Part shown: positions 1 to 5,803 of the stretch, piece by piece
Layout of the letters: every line of letters begins with the position of its first letter
Position numbering within the stretch: position 1 is the stretch's first letter
Assembly (NCBI GenBank): GCA_016296165.1
Contig: JAEDJV010000075.1
Coordinates: forward strand, 1-11,423
Direction of reading: 5' to 3'
Length of the DNA stretch: 11,423 bases
Source: Oscillospiraceae bacterium
GTDB lineage: Bacteria > Bacillota > Clostridia > Oscillospirales > Ruminococcaceae
Notes under the pieces: model-generated
The model's input: the letters and a program-made list of their open reading frames with translations, nothing else
The model's database searches: none
Told to the model about the DNA's origin: nothing
Program-made: the position numbers and the translations under genes

Positions 1-93
1 TTTCATTGATTTTTGTGCCTTGGAGCGTAGCGGAAAGGAATGGTCATAAATATGATTTTAAGAATATATTTTCAGATTTTTGTCCCTGGACTT

Positions 94-110
94 CAAGCTG
101 AGCCAGCTTG
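94..110 (+). repeat. Palindromic repeat, copy 1 of 4
   Basis: CAAGCTGAGCCAGCTTG: 7-bp perfect arms around a 3-base AGC loop. The match to the other forward copies (3241, 5509) continues with ACCGCA..TTCACGCT to about 125 and then stops. Other copies are at 3023-3039 (inverted), 3241-3257 and 5509-5525. The copy at 3241 lies in the probable oriT region just before the relaxase gene, so relaxase recognition is one possible role (inference). Confidence 0.7.
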
Positions 111-200
111 ACCGCAATTCACGCTCCCACTCGCTCCACTCGTTCATTCTGTACGAATCTATTAGTCTGCTTTCGCACATCTAAAAATTTTTTCATTTTT

Positions 201-226
201 GTCCCTGGACTTTGTGGGTTTTCTGT
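201..226 (+). repeat. Outer inverted repeat, left arm
   Basis: This 26-bp segment starts GTCCCTGGACTTTG and ends TTTTCTGT. It is the reverse complement of 5752-5777 with one mismatch (25/26). The two arms enclose the repressor, DUF3987, mob, xis and primase genes and leave the integrase outside. Read leftward, it codes ENPQSPGT in the frame of the repressor gene, mirroring ENPRSPGT from the right arm in the frame of the primase gene. Confidence 0.8.
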
Positions 227-296
227 CTTTTCTTGTGAATATGCACAAATAACAAGTGCATCATTTGTAACATATGCCTTTCAGATTACAAAAATT

Positions 297-326
297 GTCC
301 TTGGACTTTCTGGGTTTTGTGGGTTT
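297..326 (+). repeat. Inner inverted repeat, left arm
   Basis: This 30-bp segment starts GTCCTTGGACTTTC and ends TTTTGTGGGTTT. It is the reverse complement of 5652-5681 with one mismatch (29/30). It begins 2 bp beyond the repressor stop codon. Read leftward in the repressor frame it gives NPQNPESPRT, matching NPQNPESPST from the right arm. Confidence 0.85.
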
Positions 327-328
327 CC

Positions 329-1018
329 TTACTTACCTGAAAATAGATAAGTATACTCCAGACCTGTCACACTTTTCAGATAAACGAGATCAGAGAAGTT
401 AAGACCATAGTTAAGAGAAGAATCCCTGTTTTCTTCTCCGGTGAGAATGAAATGCAGTTTCTTCTGGTCGATACCGACAAACTTGGACAGCTTTTCAGCT
501 CCGAAGCCTTTTTCATTAAGGTTATACAGCACAACCCTCGAAAGCTGAATCTGCATAGCCTTGTCAATGTCGTTATCGGCACAGCCGTCCATAATATCAA
601 GAATCGTAAATATCACACTATCAGAGTCGGAAGAAGTTTCTTTCGGCTCAAATTTTATGTTCTGCTCGTTCAGAAGCCACCATATCGGACAGCCCACATA
701 TTTAGCAATTTCAAGTTTCTGCTCATCAGAAGTCTCTGCAACGGCTCTCAGGCTGTTGAATCTCTGCGGAATTGAGCCGAGTTTCTTGAAAACCGACTTT
801 TTACTGCTGAGTCTTACAGATTCATTATCTTCAAAATCAAGGAGAGAATCTATTGAAACATCGAAATAATCAGCAATTTTCTTTAATATTTCGCCGTTTG
901 GAATTGTACCTTTTTTCCAGTTATTCGCTGAACCCGATGATATTTCAAGTTCTTTGAGAACTGCATGAGGTTTCATTCCTTTAAGTTCTGATAAATATTG
1001 AAATTTCTCCCAAAACAT
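329..1018 (-). CDS. Xre/Cro-CI family repressor
   Basis: Likely the repressor that controls the element; it acts on DNA in the cytoplasm. The N-terminus (about residues 3-63) is a typical HTH_3 domain: an ALKELEISSGSANNWKKG recognition region followed by the IADYFDVSIDSLLDFE tail seen in Xre proteins. A second Xre-like stretch may lie near residue 95 (KYVGCPIWWLL), and a third at the C-terminus (EKLSKFVGIDQKKLHFILTGE). There is no S24/LexA autocleavage domain and no ImmA-type protease gene in the window, so the derepression route is not visible. Start: ATG at 1018 with AAGGAG at 1035-1030 (11-nt gap). TTG at 1024 (5-nt gap, two more residues) is also possible. It is transcribed away from the DUF3987 gene across a shared operator region. 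The stop is 2 bp from an inverted-repeat arm whose sequence continues in the same frame. Confidence 0.82.
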   Translation of the reverse strand: MFWEKFQYLSELKGMKPHAVLKELEISSGSANNWKKGTIPNGEILKKIADYFDVSIDSLLDFEDNESVRLSSKKSVFKKLGSIPQRFNSLRAVAETSDEQKLEIAKYVGCPIWWLLNEQNIKFEPKETSSDSDSVIFTILDIMDGCADNDIDKAMQIQLSRVVLYNLNEKGFGAEKLSKFVGIDQKKLHFILTGEENRDSSLNYGLNFSDLVYLKSVTGLEYTYLFSGK

Positions 1019-1049
1019 ACACAAATAATCTCCTTGTATTTTGTTGCAT

Positions 1050-1081
1050 ATTACAAAGTTTGCGTTTTAATGCAATTATTT
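1050..1081 (-). promoter_or_regulatory. Putative leftward promoter of the repressor gene
   Basis: On the minus strand TTGCAT (-35 like, 4/6) is followed after 16 bases by TAATAT (-10 like, 4/6), upstream of the repressor ribosome binding site. The match is weak, but operator O1 covers the -35 and part of the spacer, which fits autoregulation. Inferred from position and sequence only. Confidence 0.4.
1060..1075. promoter_or_regulatory. Operator O1 (imperfect palindrome)
   Basis: TTGCGTTTTAATGCAA: arms TTGCGT and ATGCAA around TTTA, one mismatch from a perfect inverted repeat and close to O2. It lies in the putative repressor promoter. O1 and O2 centres are 41 bp apart, close to four helical turns, which would place two bound dimers on the same face of DNA. 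More ATGCAA half-sites occur at 1142-1147 and 1204-1209. Confidence 0.55.
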
Positions 1082-1093
1082 TCTAATCGTTTA

Positions 1094-1122
1094 TTGACAA
1101 TTGCATTTATATGCAATATAAT
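1094..1122 (+). promoter_or_regulatory. Consensus sigma-70 type promoter for the DUF3987 gene
   Basis: TTGACA at 1094-1099, a 17-base spacer, and TATAAT at 1117-1122: a perfect match to consensus with ideal spacing. It points right, toward the DUF3987 gene, giving a leader of about 280 nt. The spacer is almost wholly operator O2, so a bound repressor would block RNA polymerase. Confidence 0.85.
1101..1116. promoter_or_regulatory. Operator O2 (perfect palindrome) within the promoter spacer
   Basis: TTGCATTTATATGCAA: perfect 6-bp arms around TTAT, exactly between the -35 and -10 boxes. The position is typical of a phage-type repressor operator. The repressor encoded on the other side of this region is the obvious ligand (inference). 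Confidence 0.7.
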
Positions 1123-1352
1123 ATTGCTTAAAGAAAACTAAATGCAATTACGAGATGATATAGTATTAAAGTCTAAAGATATTATAACATATTCAAATTA
1201 AAAATGCAACAGATTTCTTTATATTAATCATATAGAAAACTTGAATTTGAAATAGCTATAACGCACAAGAAACAAATGTTTGAATTATGCAAAAGAGAGA
1301 ATTTAAAAATTATTTTTTCAATAATCAATGGTTTTTCATTGAAAAAATATGT

Positions 1353-1374
1353 TTTTCTATCCCCTTATAGAAAA
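1353..1374 (+). promoter_or_regulatory. AT-rich hairpin in the DUF3987 leader
   Basis: TTTTCTAT-CCCCTT-ATAGAAAA: 8-bp perfect arms with a 6-base pyrimidine-rich loop, ending about 24 bases before the ribosome binding site (AGGAGA, 1399-1404). A second, looser inverted repeat (TTTTTTCAAT with ATTGAAAAAA, about 1314-1347) lies just before it. The rest of 1123-1410 is very AT-rich with no gene seen. The pair could pace transcription or translation of the long leader, or may simply be low-complexity DNA. Confidence 0.35.
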
Positions 1375-1410
1375 GCTTTTCAAATATCAAGTTAAAAAAG
1401 GAGAGAAAAG

Positions 1411-2889
1411 ATGAAAGACAAAGACACAATCCCGGATCTTCCACCTGAATTTAAAGAGATAGAAAATCTCAGGGAAGAAGTTCCAAATGTAAGATTTCCT
1501 GTTGATGCATTGCCGCCGATTATGCGTGAAATGGTAGAGAGCATTGCAGAAACCACAGGAACCGACACAGCAATGGCAGCAACTTCAATGCTGTCGGCTG
1601 TAAGCTACTGTTTTACAGGCAAATACAGAATGCAGGGGAAACCCGACCATTCCGAAACCTCGGCAATTTACAGCCTTATCATCGCAAATCCGTCCGAGAG
1701 AAAATCACCTGTTGTAAAGCTGATTAAAAAGCCGTTTGAGGACTTTGAAGTTGAATACAACAAGGAACATGCCAAAGAGTTCCATAAACGTGAAGCCGAA
1801 AAGAAGATGCTCCTTAACCAAGCGGACAAGCTTGAAAAGGATGGCAGTGAGGATACAGATTTCATTGCCGAGCTTCGCACAAAGGCAGAGCAGATTGACG
1901 ATGCAGGCAAGCGTAGAATTGCAATTGACGATATCACACCAGAATGCATGATTCAGCTCATGGGCAGAAACAAATCTCTGCTTATGATTTCTGATGAAGC
2001 TGGAATGCTCGGAAATTTTGCAGGACGATACACAGGCAATATCCCGAACCTTGACTTGCTGTTGAAAGCATGGAGCGGTGAAAGTTTCTTCTGCGACAGA
2101 GCAACAAAGGAATCTGTTTATATTCCTAATCCATATCTATCTATAAGCCTTGCAGGTCAGCCATATTTGTGGGATGCAATGGTCAGCAATGCTGTATTCA
2201 GAAACAGTGGACTTCTTGCACGATTCTTCTACTGTTTCCCAATAAGCAAGGTAGGAAGCCGCAGATATGACACCGAATCAATCGAGCCGAGTGTGATTGA
2301 GAATTATAACGCACTTATTCAGAACTTACTTGAAAACAAATTCAACAGCACAGATATGGTTGAGAAGTTTCTGAAGTTTGATGAAGAAGCACAGCAGAAT
2401 TACATTGATTACTACAATGGATATATCGAAAAAATACAGCTTACAGAATTTGCAAACTGCAAAGACTGGGGTGGTAAATATCATGGTCAGATATTAAGGC
2501 TTTGCTGTATTATTCATTGTGTAAAATGCGCTCTCGGTGGTTTTCCACCTGAAACTGAATCTGTATCCGTTGATACACTTTGCAAAGCAATTGCAATTGC
2601 AGATTATTACAAGCAACAGGCAATTTATGCGTTTAATATCGGTAGTGTAAATAATGAAATTCTGAAAGCAGAAAAGGTGCTTGAAGTCATCAAAGCCAAA
2701 CAGATAAAAGAGTGTTATCAGTCAGCGTTATTAAAGAAATGTCGTTTCAGTATTTTCAATGATCCTGACGATTTCTACAAGACATTACAGCTGCTTGAAG
2801 ATTACGGTTATGTTGCACTTGATGAACGTGTAACAGGCAACAACAAACCTGCTGTTTATGTTTATACAAACCCAAAAATTTTTAAGTGA
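1411..2889 (+). CDS. DUF3987 family ATPase of a mobile element
   Basis: A 492-aa protein of the DUF3987 (YfjI-like) family, common in mobilizable elements and phage-like islands beside CHC2 primases. It probably acts in the cytoplasm as a helicase-like ATPase for element replication; the biochemical role is not established and is inferred from fold and context. Visible parts: a P-loop-like PSERKS at residues 94-99 (the usual glycine is Glu), a charged coiled-coil-like insertion at about 115-165, a Walker-B-like LLMISDEAG with D195/E196, the family-typical GLLARFFY around R271, and a C-terminal winged-helix-like region at about 430-492. ATG at 1411 follows AGGAGA with a 6-base gap. It is the first gene behind the operator-controlled promoter. 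In many elements the CHC2 gene directly adjoins DUF3987; here mob and xis lie between them. Confidence 0.85.
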   Translation: MKDKDTIPDLPPEFKEIENLREEVPNVRFPVDALPPIMREMVESIAETTGTDTAMAATSMLSAVSYCFTGKYRMQGKPDHSETSAIYSLIIANPSERKSPVVKLIKKPFEDFEVEYNKEHAKEFHKREAEKKMLLNQADKLEKDGSEDTDFIAELRTKAEQIDDAGKRRIAIDDITPECMIQLMGRNKSLLMISDEAGMLGNFAGRYTGNIPNLDLLLKAWSGESFFCDRATKESVYIPNPYLSISLAGQPYLWDAMVSNAVFRNSGLLARFFYCFPISKVGSRRYDTESIEPSVIENYNALIQNLLENKFNSTDMVEKFLKFDEEAQQNYIDYYNGYIEKIQLTEFANCKDWGGKYHGQILRLCCIIHCVKCALGGFPPETESVSVDTLCKAIAIADYYKQQAIYAFNIGSVNNEILKAEKVLEVIKAKQIKECYQSALLKKCRFSIFNDPDDFYKTLQLLEDYGYVALDERVTGNNKPAVYVYTNPKIFK

Positions 2890-2930
2890 TAAGGCTTTTA
2901 ATATCACGAAAAAATTTGTATTTTTTCATT

Positions 2931-2949
2931 TCAGCAAAGCTGATTTTTT
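2931..2949 (+). terminator. Weak intrinsic terminator after the DUF3987 gene
   Basis: TCAGC-AAA-GCTGA followed by six T residues, 41 bases past the stop codon. The shape is right for a rho-independent terminator, but the stem is only 5 bp, so it may be leaky or spurious. Confidence 0.35.
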
Positions 2950-2988
2950 CATTGCCGAAAGGTTGCAAAACAACTGTAGGCAATTTCC

Positions 2989-3262
2989 GTTGTGGCGTGT
3001 ATACGCCACAACATAAAGCGGTCAAGCTGGCTCAGCTTGCGCCTGTATATGTGATAGAACTTGCAAAAGGGCTGTCATATATACTATGGCGTTACAACAG
3101 ACAGAATCTGTTGTAATCTCCTGGTGCTACGCACCGTTCTTCCTGCATTGCAGGAAGCTGATTTGCAGCCGCAATTTTGAAATTGTTCGGCGGCAATTAT
3201 TCAATTTCTATGAGTGTACTCGAATAGAAATTGTGTTCCGCAAGCTGAGCCAGCTTGACCGC
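2989..3262 (+). other. Hairpin-dense region before mob; oriT candidate
   Basis: This gene-free stretch carries perfect or near-perfect hairpins: 2989-3012 (10-bp arms GTTGTGGCGT, loop GTAT); 3092-3116 (10-bp arms TTACAACAGA, loop CAGAA); 3123-3135 (GGTGC/GCACC); 3139-3157 (9-bp arms CTTCCTGCA, one-base loop); 3168-3191 (GCCG/CGGC outside CAATTT/AAATTG); 3202-3233 (CAATTTCTAT/ATAGAAATTG, with GAGT/ACTC inside). A perfect 24-bp inverted repeat (3018-3041 with 3239-3262) encloses all but the first. MobV relaxases nick an oriT with inverted repeats directly upstream of their own gene, so oriT is the leading reading. A structured RNA or single-strand origin is the alternative. Confidence 0.5.
3018..3041 (-). 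repeat. Inverted copy of the palindromic repeat
   Basis: This 24-bp segment is the exact reverse complement of 3239-3262 and contains copy 2 of the 17-bp palindrome (3023-3039, read as CAAGCTGGCTCAGCTTG). The other three copies are in the forward direction. Confidence 0.75.
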
Positions 3263-3371
3263 AGTTTCACGCTGTATTTTTTCTGAAACGAAAGTCTTAT
3301 TCCGCGTGTAAAGATTACAGCGTTAATTATTTAGTGAGCGACAGCGAACGGCTATGCGATTTCGCCAGCGG
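3241..3371 (+). repeat. 131-bp direct repeat, copy R1 (before mob)
   Basis: Aligned to 5509-5639 it differs by about seven substitutions and two single-base indels, roughly 93% identity. It starts with the palindrome CAAGCTGAGCCAGCTTG and includes shared blocks TCTGAAACGAAAGTC and TTTAGTGAGCGACAGCGAAC. It ends 36 bp before the mob start codon. R1 and R2 together bracket mob, xis and primase (2,268 bp from start to start). Confidence 0.85.
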
Positions 3372-3407
3372 AGGCTCTCCACTCATACGGAAAGAAAGAG
3401 AAGTGTT

Positions 3408-4610
3408 ATGAAAGAAAAACGTATTTCATTTGGTCAGGGTAAGGGTTCCCTGACACACAACAACAGAGTATTCATCGCTGACAATGTTGACAGAGAAAGA
3501 ATCAAGGACAACATTACTTTCATTGCACAGCCGATTCAGGAAGCGTATCAGCATCTTTTCGGTGAAGCAGTTGAAAGACACAACGCTCAGCAGAAACGCA
3601 ATGCAAGAAAGTTCGATGACTACTACAAGCACGTCTTCAAACGTGACTACAGCAACAATGTAATCCAGAGTAACAATGGAGAGAAGTCATTCTATGAGGA
3701 CATTATGCAGATTGGTAAAATGGAAGATACCGCCTGTGGCACTCCCGATGCTGAAATTGCAAAGGAATGTCTGATTGAGTACATGAACGGTTTTCAGGAG
3801 CGAAACCCTAACTTCTATGTATTCAATGCAGTTCTGCATCTGGATGAAGCTACACCACACCTGCACTTCGACTACATACCTGTCGGTCACTATGAGGGCA
3901 AGAAGCTCGACACACGCAACAGCATTTCCAGAGCATTGGAAGAAATGGGATTCGGCTATGGTAAACAGTCGATTGCAAAATGGCGTGAACGTGAATGGGG
4001 TGTTATGCATCAGATTTGTTTGAATCATGGCATTGAAATTGCCAGACCTGAAAAGAGACATGAATCAATGACCGTTCAGGAGTACAAGCAGTACAAGGAC
4101 ACTCAGGCTCAGCGTATCGCCGAGGAAGAAAAACTGTCGGAGCTGAAACAGCAGCGTGTCATTGAAGAGCATATGCTGAAAGAAGCATCTTCACTCACCA
4201 CAAAAATCAAAAACATTGACAATATCGAAACAGGCAAGACATTATTCGGCGGAAAGGTTACTGTATCATCCGAGGAATATGAAAACCTCGTCAATCTGGC
4301 AAAGAGGCAGGTTGCAGATGTTACCAAAGAGAAAAAGGCTGTCAAGGAGAATGAACAGCTGAAAAAGGAAGTTGCAGCTCTCACAAAACAGAATACTGCA
4401 ATGTCGGCTGAACTGGATGAACTCAAAAAGCCGAAACCTGCAACGATGTCAATCAAGACACTAAAAGAAGAAGACAGGAAGATGAGAGAGCGTGAGGGTA
4501 TTAAATCCAAGCTGAAAAAGGCTGAATCTTTCATTGAAGCCTGTGGACTTTATGACGAGTATCAGAGATACCGTCCGAATACAAAAAACAGAAATTACGG
4601 TTTAGAGTAA
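3408..4610 (+). CDS. mobV: MobV/Pre family relaxase (mobilization protein)
   Basis: Plasmid-recombination-enzyme type relaxase that nicks oriT and leads the strand into a recipient through a conjugation channel supplied by another element. The 400-aa protein shows MobV motif I (THNNR, H17) and motif III (HLDEATPHLHFDYIPV, residues 144-159, with H144, D146, E147, H151 and H153 for metal binding and catalysis). Residues about 235-345 are Glu/Lys-rich and predicted coiled coil, as in other MobV C-termini. The start is ATG at 3408 after a weak GAAAGAGAAG; an upstream in-frame ATG at 3354 lies inside the direct repeat and adds a non-homologous extension. Eight bases separate it from the xis ribosome binding region, suggesting co-transcription. 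Pre proteins can also recombine two copies of their recognition site, relevant to R1/R2. No type IV secretion genes are in view, so it depends on a helper. Confidence 0.9.
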   Translation: MKEKRISFGQGKGSLTHNNRVFIADNVDRERIKDNITFIAQPIQEAYQHLFGEAVERHNAQQKRNARKFDDYYKHVFKRDYSNNVIQSNNGEKSFYEDIMQIGKMEDTACGTPDAEIAKECLIEYMNGFQERNPNFYVFNAVLHLDEATPHLHFDYIPVGHYEGKKLDTRNSISRALEEMGFGYGKQSIAKWREREWGVMHQICLNHGIEIARPEKRHESMTVQEYKQYKDTQAQRIAEEEKLSELKQQRVIEEHMLKEASSLTTKIKNIDNIETGKTLFGGKVTVSSEEYENLVNLAKRQVADVTKEKKAVKENEQLKKEVAALTKQNTAMSAELDELKKPKPATMSIKTLKEEDRKMREREGIKSKLKKAESFIEACGLYDEYQRYRPNTKNRNYGLE

Positions 4611-4624
4611 AAAGGAGAATGATT

Positions 4625-4897
4625 ATGACAAACACAAAGAAAAATGAAATTATCGACAGCATTATGAATCTTCTGATTCAGCTTACAAACGATGAAGAAA
4701 CTGTTCCGACAGCACAGCCAAAGCCTGTGGAGATGCTCACAGTAAAGGAATGCACCGAAGCTGTCAAGGGACTGAAAGAGAATACTGTGCGTTCACTTGT
4801 TGCACAGGGTAAGGTGAAGTACATTCGCACAGGTCAGGGTAAGCGTGGAAAAATCCTTATCAATAAGGAAGATTTGCTCCGAGTATTTGAAGCATGA
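4625..4897 (+). CDS. Excisionase-like HTH_17 DNA-binding protein
   Basis: A 90-aa protein with an N-terminal helical segment (1-30) and a MerR/excisionase-type helix-turn-helix at about 37-89: MLTVKECTEAVKGL, then NTVRSLVAQGKVKYIRTG, then GKILINKEDLLRVFE. The family bends DNA at attachment sites or acts as a small regulator. Here it is the best candidate for the recombination directionality factor working with the integrase (inference from family and context). AAAGGAG at 4611-4617 gives a 7-base gap to ATG 4625; the ATG at 4619 is only 1 base away and is rejected. Its stop overlaps the start of the primase gene in an ATGA junction, so the two are translationally coupled. Confidence 0.75.
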   Translation: MTNTKKNEIIDSIMNLLIQLTNDEETVPTAQPKPVEMLTVKECTEAVKGLKENTVRSLVAQGKVKYIRTGQGKRGKILINKEDLLRVFEA

Positions 4898-5526
4898 CAC
4901 CATTTGAAATTATACGTGAAAGACTGGAAATGCGTGACGTTGTGGAGCATTACGGGATAGAGATTAAGAGAAATAATACTTGTCTCTGTCCGTTCCATGA
5001 TGATCATCATCCGTCTGCACACGTTTATCCGAAAGCATTTCATTGTTTCACCTGCAATCTGCACTATGACGTTTTAGGTTTTGTTATGGCTCTGTTCGGC
5101 TTGTCAGCTCTTGATGCTGCAAAGAAACTGAATGATGATTTTAATTTAGATATTCATTTTGGATATGAAAAGACATATCAGAAGCCGAAATACTCGGAAG
5201 ATGCACAGGTCAGGGAAATTCAGTGTAATAAACGTGAACGCTTTGAAAAGTGGGAACAGGAAGCATGGCAGACGATTCACGATTATCTGTGGTTTATGCG
5301 TGACTGGTTCGAGAAATACAAGCCGTCACCCGACGATACATACATAGATGAACGTTTTCACATAGTAAATGTTGAGTATCGTCATGCGGAAGAATTCACG
5401 CTCGACTGGATTCAGCAGTTTTCCAATGAAGATAAGGTTGAATGGAAGTGGGTAGTCGATAAAATGCGTAAATTTCTTGATGAGCATGAAGAAAGTACAG
5501 AAAACCCACAAGCTGAGCCAGCTTGA
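4894..5526 (+). CDS. CHC2 zinc-finger primase-like protein, no TOPRIM domain
   Basis: A 210-aa protein with the N-terminal zinc-binding domain of DnaG primases: C32-P-F-H35 and C51-F-T-C54 supply the CHCC ligands, and a helical segment continues to about residue 85. The catalytic TOPRIM core of DnaG (about 600 aa) is absent. The rest is a charged, Trp/Tyr-rich helical region of unknown function. Such short CHC2 proteins are known in mobilizable elements together with DUF3987 proteins; joint action in replication initiation is inference. Start ATG overlaps the xis stop (ATGA) without its own clear ribosome binding site. The last codons (QAEPA) are coded by the 131-bp repeat R2, so the present C-terminus looks recently acquired. 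Removing the 255-bp unit between two 17-bp repeats restores a frame that runs on to TGA at 5812-5814. Confidence 0.8.
   Translation: MTPFEIIRERLEMRDVVEHYGIEIKRNNTCLCPFHDDHHPSAHVYPKAFHCFTCNLHYDVLGFVMALFGLSALDAAKKLNDDFNLDIHFGYEKTYQKPKYSEDAQVREIQCNKRERFEKWEQEAWQTIHDYLWFMRDWFEKYKPSPDDTYIDERFHIVNVEYRHAEEFTLDWIQQFSNEDKVEWKWVVDKMRKFLDEHEESTENPQAEPA
5493..5509 (+). repeat. 17-bp direct repeat, left copy (in primase gene)
   Basis: AAGTACAGAAAACCCAC, identical to 5748-5764. The spacing is 255 bp, a multiple of three, and both copies are read in the primase frame as STENP. The segment between them holds R2, a hairpin and the inner inverted-repeat arm, as expected of an inserted or duplicated unit. Confidence 0.75.
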
Positions 5527-5639
5527 CCGCAGTTCACGCTGTAGTTTTTCTGAAACGAAAGTCATATTCCGCGGAGAAAGATTACAGCGTTAATATATTT
5601 AGTGAGCGACAGCGAACGGCTATGCGATATCGCCTGCGG
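5509..5639 (+). repeat. 131-bp direct repeat, copy R2 (primase 3' end)
   Basis: Second copy of the repeat at 3241-3371, about 93% identical. Its first 18 bases encode the last residues and stop of the primase gene. It is followed at once by a hairpin, GCGGGT-GCT-ACCCGC (5636-5650). R1 ends in a smaller hairpin with the same GCT loop (GGAG-GCT-CTCC). Confidence 0.85.
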
Positions 5640-5651
5640 GTGCTACCCGCA

Positions 5652-5681
5652 AAACCCACAAAACCCAGAAAGTCCAAGTAC
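5652..5681 (-). repeat. Inner inverted repeat, right arm
   Basis: Reverse complement of 297-326 with one mismatch (29/30). It codes NPQNPESPST in the primase frame. Confidence 0.85.
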
Positions 5682-5747
5682 AAATTTTAAAATCTCAATG
5701 GCAGATTCACCAAATGACTTTCCTGTTAATTGGTGATAATCACAAGG

Positions 5748-5764
5748 AAGTACAGAAAACCCAC
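5748..5764 (+). repeat. 17-bp direct repeat, right copy
   Basis: Identical to 5493-5509 and in the same reading frame; it overlaps the outer inverted-repeat arm. Confidence 0.75.
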
Positions 5765-5777
5765 GAAGTCCAGGGAC
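5752..5777 (-). repeat. Outer inverted repeat, right arm
   Basis: Reverse complement of 201-226 with one mismatch (25/26). It ends 33 bp before the -35 box of the integrase promoter. Confidence 0.8.
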
Positions 5778-5803
5778 AAATTTTCAAGAAAAAATTAAAT
5801 ATG

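Larger units (their letters stand above)
1..328. other. Gene-free, repeat-rich left part of the element
   Basis: No convincing gene is seen in these 328 bases. They hold three copies of a GTCC[C/T]TGGACTT unit (82-93, 201-212, 297-308), a possible degenerate fourth (TGCCTTGGAGC, about 16-26), one copy of the 17-bp palindrome CAAGCTGAGCCAGCTTG (94-110), and the left arms of two inverted repeats. On the minus strand, frame continues past the repressor stop as open segments ending in TGA at 281-283 and 119-121. These look like old or alternative gene tails, not expressed genes. The left junction with the chromosome is not visible. Confidence 0.6.
5527..5803 (+). other. Repeat-filled gap between primase and integrase genes
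   Basis: No intact gene is seen. The stretch contains most of R2, the hairpin at 5636-5650, the inner inverted-repeat arm (5652-5681), the second 17-bp repeat (5748-5764) and the outer arm (5752-5777). In the primase frame it has an open run ending in TGA at 5734-5736 with a tail NPQNPESPSTNF, and a second run ending in TGA at 5812-5814 with ENPRSPGTNF. Neither has a start signal. They read like displaced 3' ends of the upstream gene. Confidence 0.55.

Noticed and set aside
1..330. CRISPR-like array of GTCCCTGGACTT units
   Set aside because: Only three to four short units at unequal spacing, with both orientations elsewhere in the element and no cas genes.
108..350. Open frame of 80 codons at the left end, plus strand
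   Set aside because: Covers repeats and the end of the repressor gene on the other strand; no ribosome binding site and no recognisable domain.
2886..3116. Open frame of 76 codons after the DUF3987 gene
   Set aside because: It starts with GTG overlapping the DUF3987 stop, has no ribosome binding site, and runs through hairpins and repeat sequence; no protein-like pattern.
3354..3407. Upstream in-frame ATG of the relaxase gene
   Set aside because: The extra 18 codons lie mostly within the direct repeat, lack a ribosome binding site, and precede the normal MobV N-terminus.
4619..4624. Upstream ATG of the HTH_17 gene
   Set aside because: Only 1 base from AAAGGAG; ATG at 4625 has a normal 7-base gap.
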